From Mycobacterium hubeiense (GTDB taxonomy: Bacteria > Actinomycetota > Actinomycetes > Mycobacteriales > Mycobacteriaceae): a stretch of 64,000 nucleotides of DNA. Under the pieces are notes generated by a model. It searched no databases, was not told where the DNA came from, and was given only the letters and a program-made list of their open reading frames with translations. The translations under genes and the position numbers were made by a program. The stretch spans positions 1 to 64,000 of the forward strand of contig NZ_PIZU01000015.1 of NCBI RefSeq assembly GCF_002838065.1. The letters run 5' to 3'. This document shows positions 56,931 through 64,000 of this stretch, in pieces (position 1 is the first letter of the stretch; every line of letters begins with the position of its first letter).

Positions 56931-58343
56931 ATGACACACTTCGACATCGCGATCATCGGCACCGGTTCGGGCAACACCATTCTCGACGAACGCTACGCGG
57001 ACAAGCGCGTGGCGATCTGCGAACAGGGTGTGTTCGGCGGAACCTGCCTCAACGTCGGCTGCATACCGACGAAGATGTTCGTCTACGCCAGCGAAGTGGC
57101 CCAAATCGTCAATGACAGTGCGCGATTCGGCGTCGACGCGCACGTCGACGGCGTTCGTTGGGCCGACATCGTCTCGCGGGTGTTCGGCCGCATCGACCCG
57201 CTCTCATTGGGCGGCGAGAACTATCGGCGGTCGCTGCCCAATGTCGAGGTGTTCTCCAGTCACACGCGGTTCGGCCCGACCCAGTCCGACGGTCGCTACA
57301 CGCTGCTTACCGATGCGGGCGACGAGTTCACCGCCGATCAGGTGGTGATCGCGGCCGGCTCACGCGCCACGGTGCCGCCCGAGATCGCCGAGTCGCGCAT
57401 CGACTACCACACCAGTGACACGATCATGCGAATCGCAGAGCTGCCGGAGCATCTGGTGATCGTCGGCGGCGGATTCGTCGCCGCCGAGTTCGCACACATC
57501 TTCTCCGCGTTGGGGACCCGGGTGACGCTGGTGGTTCGCGGCTCCACGCTGCTGCGACACTGCGACGACTCGGTGTGCGAACGCTTCACCGATATCGCCG
57601 CCAAGAAGTGGGAGATCCGCAGCCACCGCACCGTCAAGCGGGCCAGCCAGAACTCGTCGGGAATCACGCTCAGCCTTGACGACGGCTCCACCATGCACGC
57701 CGACACAGTGCTGGTGGCCACCGGCCGGGTGCCCAACGGTGACCTGCTCGACGCCGAGCTGGCCGGCGTTACGGTCACCGACGGCCTGGTCAACGTCGAC
57801 GAGTACCAACGCACCAGCGCCCGAGGCATTTTCGCGCTGGGCGATGTGTGCTCGCCGTATCAGCTCAAACACGTCGCCAACCACGAGGCCCGAGTGGTGC
57901 GCCACAACCTGCTGCAGGATTGGGACGACACCGACGCACTGATGCCGTCCGACCATCGGTTCGTGCCGTCCGCGGTATTCACAGACCCGCAGATCGCCAT
58001 GGTTGGGTTGACCGAAAACGAGGCCCGGGCAAAAGGTTTCGACATCAAGGTCAAGATCCAGGACTACAGCGACGTGGCCTACGGGTGGGCGATGGAGGAC
58101 ACCACCGGCATCGCGAAGATCATCGTCGAGAACGGTTCGGGCAAAATCCTGGGCGCGCACATCATGGGACATCAGGCGTCGTCGCTGATCCAACCGTTGA
58201 TCCAGGCGATGAGCTTCGGGCTGCCCGGTCAGGAGATGGCGCGCGGGCAGTACTGGATTCATCCGGCACTGCCCGAGGTGATCGAAAACGCGTTGCTGGC
58301 GCTGTGCGGCGAACCGCCCTGGCCGCCGCCGAAGCGGCATTAG
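56931..58343 (+). CDS. mtr: Mycothione reductase
   Basis: From ATG 56931 (GGGGATGAG before it) the enzyme has 470 residues. It reduces oxidised mycothiol with NADPH, the actinobacterial counterpart of glutathione reductase. FAD fold FDIAIIGTGSGNTIL, redox-active pair GGTCLNVGCIPTK (C39, C44), second fold HLVIVGGGFVAAEFAH, FALGDVCSPYQLKH, and the C-terminal His-x4-Glu in HPALPEVIE are all intact. It is convergent with nicT (3 nt between). Confidence 0.96.
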   Translation: MTHFDIAIIGTGSGNTILDERYADKRVAICEQGVFGGTCLNVGCIPTKMFVYASEVAQIVNDSARFGVDAHVDGVRWADIVSRVFGRIDPLSLGGENYRRSLPNVEVFSSHTRFGPTQSDGRYTLLTDAGDEFTADQVVIAAGSRATVPPEIAESRIDYHTSDTIMRIAELPEHLVIVGGGFVAAEFAHIFSALGTRVTLVVRGSTLLRHCDDSVCERFTDIAAKKWEIRSHRTVKRASQNSSGITLSLDDGSTMHADTVLVATGRVPNGDLLDAELAGVTVTDGLVNVDEYQRTSARGIFALGDVCSPYQLKHVANHEARVVRHNLLQDWDDTDALMPSDHRFVPSAVFTDPQIAMVGLTENEARAKGFDIKVKIQDYSDVAYGWAMEDTTGIAKIIVENGSGKILGAHIMGHQASSLIQPLIQAMSFGLPGQEMARGQYWIHPALPEVIENALLALCGEPPWPPPKRH

Positions 58344-58346
58344 GCC

Positions 58347-59441
58347 TCACTGCGCCGCTGGCGCCCAACGCTTTTCGATGTTTCCGAAGCGCCAGACCGC
58401 CAGCGCGATCACCCACGCCGCGGCGAACAGCCCGACGATCAAGAAGCCCACGAACTCGAGGTTCGCGGCGCCGATCGCCGCCAGCGGGCCCGAGTCGATG
58501 CCCAGGCGCTCGACCAGCAGGCCGACGAGCACGATGACGCCGATGACGAGGGCGACGATCACCGACAGCACGGTGACGGTCAGGTTGTAGTACACCTTGC
58601 GGATCGGCTGCAGGAACGCCCAGCCGTAGGCCTTCGACATCAGGATGCCGTCGAGCGCGTCGAACAGGCTCATCCCGGCCGCGAACAGCACGGGCAGCAC
58701 CAGGATGGCGTACCAGGGCAGGGTGAACGCCGCAGTGCCCGCGGCGAGCACCAGCAGCGCCACCTGTGTAGCCGTGTCGAAGCCGAGGCCCATGAGCAGG
58801 CCGACCGGATACAGATGCCACGGCTTGCTCACCCTGCGCATCAGCTTCGAGAACAGCCGCGCCAGAAAACCCCGATTCTCGAGTTGGCGTTCGAGTTCGG
58901 CCTCGTCGAAGTCACCGTCGCGCATGCGGCGGAAGACCTTGGCGATCCCGACCGCGGCGAACAGGTTGGACAGCCCGATCAGGATCAGGAAGGTGCCCGC
59001 AACGAGGGAGCCCACCAGACCCAGCGTCTGCAAGAGCGGCGAGTCCTCGTCCTGCACCGGGCCCACCACCGCGCGCACACCAATCGCCAGCAGGAACGCC
59101 AGGCCGAACACCACGCTGGAATGTCCCAGGGAGAACCAGAAACCGGTGGACAGTGCGCGGGTGCCCTGCCCGACCAACTTGCGTGTGGTGTTGTCGATGA
59201 CGGCAATGTGGTCGGCGTCGAAGGCGTGGCGCACGCCGAGCAGATAGGCCGTCGCGCCGAGCCCGACGCCGAAGACGCCGGCGGATCCCAGCGTGATGTG
59301 TTGCGGGGCCACGCCGAATACCAGCACTCCCCAGCCGAGCAGATGCAGTGTGAGAACGACGCCGCCCATCGCGGTGATCGTCGCCCAATCGGTTCGGTCG
59401 AGCCGGCGGGCAACCGCCGCATCGCGCAACTCGACGCTCAT
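58347..59441 (-). CDS. nicT: Nickel/cobalt permease (NiCoT family)
   Basis: This 364-residue membrane protein has about eight segments and the NiCoT signature His-x4-Asp-His in GVRHAFDADHIAVIDN, then SLGHSSVVFGLAFLLA, GLGFDTATQVALL and GMSLFDALDGILM. It imports Ni2+ and/or Co2+. A cytoplasmic loop (about 175-210) is charged. An ArsR-type gene lies 70 nt upstream on the same strand with a palindromic site between, so metal control is probable. Cobalt uptake would serve the cobalamin genes nearby; nickel would serve urease or hydrogenase. Confidence 0.95.
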   Translation of the reverse strand: MSVELRDAAVARRLDRTDWATITAMGGVVLTLHLLGWGVLVFGVAPQHITLGSAGVFGVGLGATAYLLGVRHAFDADHIAVIDNTTRKLVGQGTRALSTGFWFSLGHSSVVFGLAFLLAIGVRAVVGPVQDEDSPLLQTLGLVGSLVAGTFLILIGLSNLFAAVGIAKVFRRMRDGDFDEAELERQLENRGFLARLFSKLMRRVSKPWHLYPVGLLMGLGFDTATQVALLVLAAGTAAFTLPWYAILVLPVLFAAGMSLFDALDGILMSKAYGWAFLQPIRKVYYNLTVTVLSVIVALVIGVIVLVGLLVERLGIDSGPLAAIGAANLEFVGFLIVGLFAAAWVIALAVWRFGNIEKRWAPAAQ

Positions 59442-59479
59442 GAGGAGAGCCTATGTGCGCCGGTTCTCATCTGTCTAGA

Positions 59480-59493
59480 TGAACAGATATTCA
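59480..59493. promoter_or_regulatory. ArsR/SmtB-type operator ahead of nicT
   Basis: On the minus strand it reads TGAATA-TC-TGTTCA, an imperfect palindrome of the TGAA-N6-TTCA type used by ArsR/SmtB metal sensors. Flanking it, TCATCT-gtct-AGATGA is another perfect 6-bp inverted repeat (59467-59482). The site lies 39-52 nt upstream of the nicT start and downstream of the ArsR-type gene. Confidence 0.6.
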
Positions 59494-59511
59494 GATTTTG
59501 GCGCGCCGGCT

Positions 59512-59850
59512 TCAGCCGTGCCGGGCGCCGATCCAGTGCAGCAAGTCGTGCACGATGTCGTCCTCGAGCCGGTAGCTGACGGCCCGGCCCACCCGCGTCG
59601 AGCTGACCCAACCCTGCTGGCGCAGCACCCGAAGCGCCTGCGAGACACTGTTCTCTGAGCGGTCGAGCGCCGCGGCGAGGTCCCCCACGCAGATGCCTGG
59701 CGCGCGATGCAGGCAGAGCAGAATCTCCAGACGATTGGGGTCGGACAGCAGGTCGAATCGCAGAGTCCAGCCCGCGGTGTCGACGTCGGCCAGCGCCGAC
59801 GTGGCCCGCTTGACTTGCGTCTGGTCTCCCGGCTTGGTCACTGCTGACAA
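59512..59850 (-). CDS. ArsR/SmtB family metal-responsive repressor (NmtR/KmtR-like)
   Basis: This 112-residue regulator has the ArsR winged HTH: LSDPNRLEILLCLHRAPGICVGDLAAALDRSENSVSQALRVLRQQGWVSSTRVGRAVSYRL. Ends DIVHDLLHWIGARHG, with histidines in the last helix that could hold metal as in the alpha-5 site of NmtR/KmtR. The cysteine in APGICVGDL is at the alpha-3N position used by CadC/SmtB types. Being next to nicT with a palindrome between, it probably represses nickel/cobalt uptake when metal is plentiful. Confidence 0.88.
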   Translation of the reverse strand: MSAVTKPGDQTQVKRATSALADVDTAGWTLRFDLLSDPNRLEILLCLHRAPGICVGDLAAALDRSENSVSQALRVLRQQGWVSSTRVGRAVSYRLEDDIVHDLLHWIGARHG

Positions 59851-59898
59851 ACCTAATCGAGGATGAGCGACAGCGTTACCGTCGCAGGCGCGGGCCCG

Positions 59899-60645
59899 CT
59901 AATCGAGGAAGCCGTGCAGCAGGGCGGCCGAGCCCTCGACGTGCGCCATCATCGCGGCTGCGGCGGCCTCACCGTCGCCGGCGAGGATCGCGATGACGAT
60001 GGCCTCGTGTTGCTCGTCGGAGTGCGCAATGTTTCGCGCCAACAACGGGATCTGGTCCAACAGCGCATTGAGCCGCATCCGGTTCTCGGCCACCAACGGC
60101 ACCAGAGACGGTGATCCGGCGGCCTCCGCGATGGCCAGGTGCAGGCGCGAATCCAGCCTTCGGTAGTCGTCGGGTGCGGCGCCGCGCACGTCAGTCAGCC
60201 GCGACCACAACACTTCTCGCTCACCCGCCGTCAGCGTCCGGTTAGCCGCCATGCGGGCGGCGCCGACTTCGAGGATTTCGCGCAGCCGCAGCGCGTCGTC
60301 GATCTCCGCGCGCGTCACGCCGGGGCTGCCCTCGCTAGGTCGAGGGAGCTCGTCGGCCAGGAAGGTGCCGCCGTAGCGGCCACGCCGCGACACCAGGTAA
60401 CCGGCGTCGGCCAGTGACTTGATCGCCTCCCGCACCGTGTCACGGCTGACGCCGAGCCGCGTCGCCAATTCCCGTTCGGGCGGCAGCGATTCGCCGGGCT
60501 GCAGCACCCCGAGCCGGATGGTCTGCAGCAGCCGGCCGACGGTGTCCTCGAAAGCGTTACCCGGCCGCACCGGGCGAAGCAGCGCTTCGGCCGCCGCCTT
60601 CGCGGCGAACTCGGCCTGAGCCAGCGGTTCCGGGTCGGCGGACAT
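59899..60645 (-). CDS. GntR family regulator (FadR/FCD subfamily) of the downstream catabolic operon
   Basis: From ATG 60645 the protein has 248 residues. N-terminal winged HTH LQPGESLPPERELATRLGVSRDTVREAIKSLADAGYLVSRRGRYGGTF; C-terminal FCD ligand domain with RLREILEVGAARMAANRT, LDSRLHLAIAEAAGSPSL, and SDEQHEAIVIAILAGDGEAAAAAMMAHV whose histidines bind metal/ligand. It begins 1 nt after the SDR stop, so it is the last gene of the operon it likely controls. Confidence 0.9.
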   Translation of the reverse strand: MSADPEPLAQAEFAAKAAAEALLRPVRPGNAFEDTVGRLLQTIRLGVLQPGESLPPERELATRLGVSRDTVREAIKSLADAGYLVSRRGRYGGTFLADELPRPSEGSPGVTRAEIDDALRLREILEVGAARMAANRTLTAGEREVLWSRLTDVRGAAPDDYRRLDSRLHLAIAEAAGSPSLVPLVAENRMRLNALLDQIPLLARNIAHSDEQHEAIVIAILAGDGEAAAAAMMAHVEGSAALLHGFLD

Positions 60646-60646
60646 T

Positions 60647-61420
60647 TTATAGTGGCGTGACGTAGTGGCCGCTGATGCCGCCGTCGACCAGGAATGTCGA
60701 CGCGGTGATGAACGACGCGTCGTCGCTGGCCAAAAACGCCACGGCGGCAGCCAACTCGGACGGCTCGGCGAACCGGCCCAGGGGCACGTGGACCAGGCGT
60801 CGCGCTGCCCGCTCGGGATCCTTGGCGAACAGTTCCCGCAGCAGCGGCGTGTTAACCGGACCCGGGCACAGCGCGTTGACACGAATCCCGCTGCGCGCGT
60901 ACTGGATTCCGAGCTCACGCGACATCGCCAGCACACCGCCCTTGGACGCGGTGTAGGAGATCTGGGAGGTGGCCGAGCCCATCACCGCGACGAACGACGC
61001 GGTGTTGATGATCGACCCCTTTCCGGCCGGCACCATGTGCCGCAGAGCCGCCCGGCACGACAGGTACACCGACTTCAGGTTGACGTCTTGCACCTTCTGC
61101 CACGCCGGCAGTTCGGTGTTCTCGATCAGATCATCGTCTGGCGGTGAGATACCGGCGTTATTGAAGGCGATGTCGACCGATCCGTAGGCTTCGGCGGCGC
61201 TGTCGAAGAGGTTGTTGACGGCGGCCTCGTCGGACACGTCCACGGGGACAAACAATCCGTCGAGCTCATCGGCGGCCGCCTTACCCGCTGTCGGATCGAT
61301 GTCGCCGACGACGATCCTCGCGCCCTCGGCGTGCATGCGCCGGCCCGCCGCCAGGCCGATGCCGCTGCCGGCGCCGGTGATGACCGCCACCTTGCCGGCC
61401 AGTCGCTGCGTCAGGTCCAT
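60647..61420 (-). CDS. Short-chain dehydrogenase/reductase
   Basis: This 257-residue oxidoreductase has VAVITGAGSGIGLAAGRRM for NAD(P) binding, FNNAGIS, the catalytic serine in NTASFVAVMG, and Tyr-x-x-x-Lys in SYTASKGG. GDIDPT after strand two (an aspartate) favours NAD. The substrate is unknown; in context it may oxidise a product of the amine breakdown. It starts inside the aldehyde dehydrogenase stop (TGATG) and corresponds to Rv2857c. Confidence 0.93.
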   Translation of the reverse strand: MDLTQRLAGKVAVITGAGSGIGLAAGRRMHAEGARIVVGDIDPTAGKAAADELDGLFVPVDVSDEAAVNNLFDSAAEAYGSVDIAFNNAGISPPDDDLIENTELPAWQKVQDVNLKSVYLSCRAALRHMVPAGKGSIINTASFVAVMGSATSQISYTASKGGVLAMSRELGIQYARSGIRVNALCPGPVNTPLLRELFAKDPERAARRLVHVPLGRFAEPSELAAAVAFLASDDASFITASTFLVDGGISGHYVTPL

Positions 61421-62784
61421 CAGGCGCCTCCAATCGCGAAGAACACGTTCTTGGTCTCGGTGAACGACAGCGGCGCATCAGGCCCCAGTTCGCGGCCCAG
61501 CCCGGACTGTTTGAAGCCGCCGAACGGGGTGTTGTACCGCACCGACGAATGCGAATTGACCGACAGATTGCCCGATTCCACCGAACGCGACACCCGCAGC
61601 GCCCGCGACAGGTTGTCGGTCCATATCGAGCCGGACAGACCGTAGGGGGTGTCATTGGCCAGCGCGATGGCATCGGCTTCATCGTCGAACGGCAACACGG
61701 CCACCACCGGCCCGAAGATCTCTTCCCGAACCGTGCGATCGGCGCGATCAGGCATCAACACCGTCGGCGGGAACCAGAACCCGCGCCCGGACGGGGCGGC
61801 GCCGCGGAACGCAACCGGTGCGTCGTCGGGCACATACGACGCCACCGTCTCCCAGTGGCTCTTCGACACCAGCGGCCCCATTTCGGTGTCGCGTGAACGT
61901 GGATCGCCCACCACCACGCCCTTGACCGCCGGCTCCAACAGCTCCATGAACCGGTCCAGCACATTGCGCTGCACCAGGATTCGGCTGCGCGCACAGCAAT
62001 CCTGCCCTGCGTTGTCGAAGACGCCGTACGGAGCGGTGGCGGCGGCCTTCTCCAGATCGCAGTCGTCGAAGACGATGTTGGCACTCTTGCCGCCAAGCTC
62101 CAGCGTCACCCGCTTGACCTGCGCGGCTGCGCCGGCCATCACCCGCGTGCCGACTTCGGTCGATCCGGTGAACACCACCTTGCGGATGTCGGGATGGGTG
62201 ACGAATCGCTCCCCAACCACCGAACCCCTGCCCGGCAGCACCTGCAGCAGATCCGCGGGCAGGCCGGCTTCGACGGCCAGCTCGCCGAGCCGGATCGTGG
62301 TCAGCGGCGTCCACTCCGCCGGCTTGACCAAGACCGCGTTACCCGCGGCCAGCGCCGGAGCGAAGCCCCACGACGCGATCGTCATCGGGAAGTTCCACGG
62401 GGTGATGACGCCGACCACCCCGAGAGGTTCGTTGAACGTGACATCGAGTCCACCGGCGACGGGAATCTGCTTGCCGCTCAACCTCTCCGGTGAGGCCGCG
62501 TAGTACAGCAGGACGTCGCGAACGTGCCCGGCCTCCCATTCGGCGTTGCCGATCGGATGACCCGAGTTGGCCACTTCGAGCGCCGCCAGCTCGTCGACGT
62601 GCGCGTCGACGGCGGCCGCGAACGCGCGCAATGCCGCAGCCCGTTCGGCCGGCGCCAGCCGCGCCCAAGCCCGCTGCGCGGCGACGGCGCGCGCCACAGC
62701 ATCGTCGACGGCCTCCAGCGGCGTCTGCTCGACGGTGCGCAGCACCTCCTCGGTGGCCGGGTTGATGATGGTGCTGGTCGTCAC
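61420..62784 (-). CDS. NAD(P)-dependent aldehyde dehydrogenase
   Basis: From GTG 62784, which overlaps the amidotransferase stop (GTGA), the enzyme has 454 residues. The longer upstream reading is rejected. Active-site parts are complete: GVITPWNFPM, VFTGSTEVG, general base in LELGGKSANIV, catalytic cysteine in DNAGQDCCARSR, and EEIFGPVVAV. It would oxidise an aldehyde made from a gamma-glutamylated amine to the acid, as PuuC does. It corresponds to aldC (Rv2858c) of M. tuberculosis. Confidence 0.95.
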   Translation of the reverse strand: MTTSTIINPATEEVLRTVEQTPLEAVDDAVARAVAAQRAWARLAPAERAAALRAFAAAVDAHVDELAALEVANSGHPIGNAEWEAGHVRDVLLYYAASPERLSGKQIPVAGGLDVTFNEPLGVVGVITPWNFPMTIASWGFAPALAAGNAVLVKPAEWTPLTTIRLGELAVEAGLPADLLQVLPGRGSVVGERFVTHPDIRKVVFTGSTEVGTRVMAGAAAQVKRVTLELGGKSANIVFDDCDLEKAAATAPYGVFDNAGQDCCARSRILVQRNVLDRFMELLEPAVKGVVVGDPRSRDTEMGPLVSKSHWETVASYVPDDAPVAFRGAAPSGRGFWFPPTVLMPDRADRTVREEIFGPVVAVLPFDDEADAIALANDTPYGLSGSIWTDNLSRALRVSRSVESGNLSVNSHSSVRYNTPFGGFKQSGLGRELGPDAPLSFTETKNVFFAIGGA

Positions 62785-63524
62785 AGGGCCACCCTCCCGC
62801 TCGCGTATGCGGCCGCCGCCGCCACCACGCCCGCGAACAGCCGCAGATCGTCCAACCGCTCCTCCGGGTGCCACTGCACCGCCAAAACGAAGCTCTCTCC
62901 GGGCAATTCGACGGCCTCGATCACACCGTCGGAATCCTGTGCGCTGACGATCAGCCCGGTGCCGAGGCGGTCGATGGCCTGATGGTGGTAGCACTGCGCG
63001 TCCGAGGACTCACCGATCAGCGCCGCCAGTCGGGTCCCGGGCACGGTGCGGACCTCGGACGTGCCGAACACCGCGTTGCCCTTCTGGTGATGGGTGTGGC
63101 CGATGACGTCGGGCAGATGCTGATGCAGCGTCCCGCCCAACGCCACGTTGAGCACCTGCGCGCCGCGGCAGATGCCCAGCACCGGCATGCCGCGCCGTAA
63201 AGCGCCGTCCAGCATGGCGAACTCCCACGCATCCCGTTCGCGCCCAGGCTGATCCGTGGCCGGATGCGGTGCCTGGCCGTAACGGGCGGGGTCGACGTCT
63301 GAGCCGCCGGTGATGATCAGACCGTCCAGCCCGTCCAGCACCCGCGCGGCGATATCGGCGTCGACGGGTTGCGGTGGCAACAGCACCGCGATCCCCCCCG
63401 CCCGGTTGACTCCCTCGAAGTAGATGTGCGGCAGGAAACTGGCCTTCACATCCCACACGCCGGTCTGTGCCTGCTGCAGGTAGGTGGTGAGGCCGAGCAC
63501 CGGCCGCAGGTTAGAACCGCTCAA
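62781..63524 (-). CDS. Class I glutamine amidotransferase-like gamma-glutamyl hydrolase (PuuD-like)
   Basis: This 247-residue protein has the Peptidase_C26 triad: nucleophile cysteine in PVLGICRGAQVLNVALGG, and His/Glu in AVQWHPEER. DGLIITGGSDVDPARYG is typical of PuuD-type gamma-glutamyl-GABA hydrolases, which remove glutamate after the amine has been oxidised. It overlaps the glutamine-synthetase-like gene by 14 nt and the aldehyde dehydrogenase by 4 nt; Rv2859c is its counterpart. Confidence 0.93.
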   Translation of the reverse strand: MSGSNLRPVLGLTTYLQQAQTGVWDVKASFLPHIYFEGVNRAGGIAVLLPPQPVDADIAARVLDGLDGLIITGGSDVDPARYGQAPHPATDQPGRERDAWEFAMLDGALRRGMPVLGICRGAQVLNVALGGTLHQHLPDVIGHTHHQKGNAVFGTSEVRTVPGTRLAALIGESSDAQCYHHQAIDRLGTGLIVSAQDSDGVIEAVELPGESFVLAVQWHPEERLDDLRLFAGVVAAAAAYASGRVAL

Positions 63525-64000
63525 AACCGCGCACCCTCTCCCAGTCCGTCACCGCGGAGTTGAAGGCGGCCACCTCGACCCGCGCGTTGTTCACGTAGTG
63601 CTCGACGACCTCGTCGCCGAACGCCTCACGCGCCACCTCCGACTTCGCGAACAACCCGGCCGCCTCGGCCAGCGTGGTCGGCAGTCGCTCCGCACCACTG
63701 GCATAGGCGTTGCCCTCCAATGGTTCTGGCAATTCCAGCTCCCGTTCGATGCCGTACAGTCCGCCCGCTATCAGCGCCGATACGGCGAGATACTGGTTGA
63801 CGTCGCCGCCGGGCGCCCGGTTCTCCATCCGCATGCCGTGGCCATGGCCGACGACCCGCAGCGCGCACGTGCGATTGTCCATACCCCACGCGATGGCGGT
63901 CGGTGCGAAGCTGCCCTCGGCGAATCGTTTGTAGGAGTTGATATTCGGCGCGTAGCACAGGGTGAGCTCACGCAGCGTGGCCAGCTGCCCGGCGACGAAG
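63511..64000 (-). CDS. Glutamine synthetase-like ligase, GlnA4/PuuA type (partial, N-terminus beyond window edge)
   Basis: About 162 C-terminal residues are in the window. The catalytic-domain end shows ELTLCYAPNINSYKRFAEG, PTAIAWGMDNRTCALRVVG, MRMENRAPGGDVNQYLAVSA and the final HYVNNARVEVAAFNSAVTDWE. This is a GlnA3/GlnA4/PuuA-type enzyme, which joins glutamate to polyamines, ethanolamine or similar amines, rather than housekeeping GlnA; the Asn-Arg-Thr-Cys-Ala-Leu-Arg strand fits. First visible gene of the catabolic operon; corresponds to glnA4 (Rv2860c). Confidence 0.92.
   Translation of the reverse strand, partial: FVAGQLATLRELTLCYAPNINSYKRFAEGSFAPTAIAWGMDNRTCALRVVGHGHGMRMENRAPGGDVNQYLAVSALIAGGLYGIERELELPEPLEGNAYASGAERLPTTLAEAAGLFAKSEVAREAFGDEVVEHYVNNARVEVAAFNSAVTDWERVRGFERF

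Overview
The window is a G+C-rich actinobacterial chromosome segment. Gene content and order identify it as a mycobacterium, most likely a fast-growing environmental Mycolicibacterium rather than a member of the tuberculosis complex. From about 10.2 kb to the right edge, the order of genes follows the M. tuberculosis Rv2763c-Rv2860c region: dfrA, thyA, dapB, AsnC-type regulator, ald, pepR, gpsI, rpsO, ribF, sirR, truB, pptT, nrnA-like, rbfA, infB, nusA, rimP, proS, efpA, cysG, cobB, cobO, chelatase, mqo, mtr, nicT and glnA4. The M. tuberculosis comparison is from memory, not from a search. Genes absent from that map (restriction-modification, type VII toxin cassette, class A beta-lactamase, MerR/methyltransferase pair) mark the accessory parts.

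Region 1 (1-10176) is accessory. A minus-strand operon encodes a helix-turn-helix/degenerate-methyltransferase/target-recognition fusion, HsdM, HsdS and a cN-I-type 5'-nucleotidase that runs off the left edge; no HsdR is visible. Across a perfect 10-bp inverted repeat, a coiled-coil protein with a DUF2130-like C-terminus is transcribed divergently. Next comes a compact plus-strand cassette: an EspC-like type VII secretion substrate, a WXG-type protein with a C-terminal Amidase_6 domain, and two paralogous membrane-anchored or lipoprotein genes that look like immunity proteins.

Region 2 (10170-26350) is mostly core: a YcaQ-type glycosylase, dfrA-thyA, dapB with its downstream genes, a LexA-boxed 13E12/DUF222 HNH gene, ald with its regulator, an HspX-like small heat-shock gene, a beta-lactamase, pepR-gpsI, rpsO and ribF.

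Region 3 (26351-45347) holds a metal-dependent regulator, a J-domain protein, a wax ester/diacylglycerol acyltransferase, the phosphodiesterase-pptT-truB operon, an S15-type hydrolase, an EchA16-like crotonase, a MerR/methyltransferase pair, and the long operon rimP-nusA-ylxR-infB-rbfA-nrnA-MATE, which builds the translation machinery.

Region 4 (45348-64000) holds proS, efpA, a cobalamin block (chelatase, cobO, cobB, cysG), mqo, mycothione reductase, a nickel/cobalt permease with its ArsR regulator and a visible operator, and a polyamine/ethanolamine-type catabolic operon (glnA4-like, glutamine amidotransferase, aldehyde dehydrogenase, SDR, FadR-type regulator).

The genome is very dense. No stretch longer than about 300 bases lacks a gene; the largest gap is 24623-24892. 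Neighbouring genes in operons commonly overlap by ATGA, GTGA or TGATG, and several convergent pairs have abutting stop codons. I saw no tRNA, rRNA, CRISPR array or insertion sequence.
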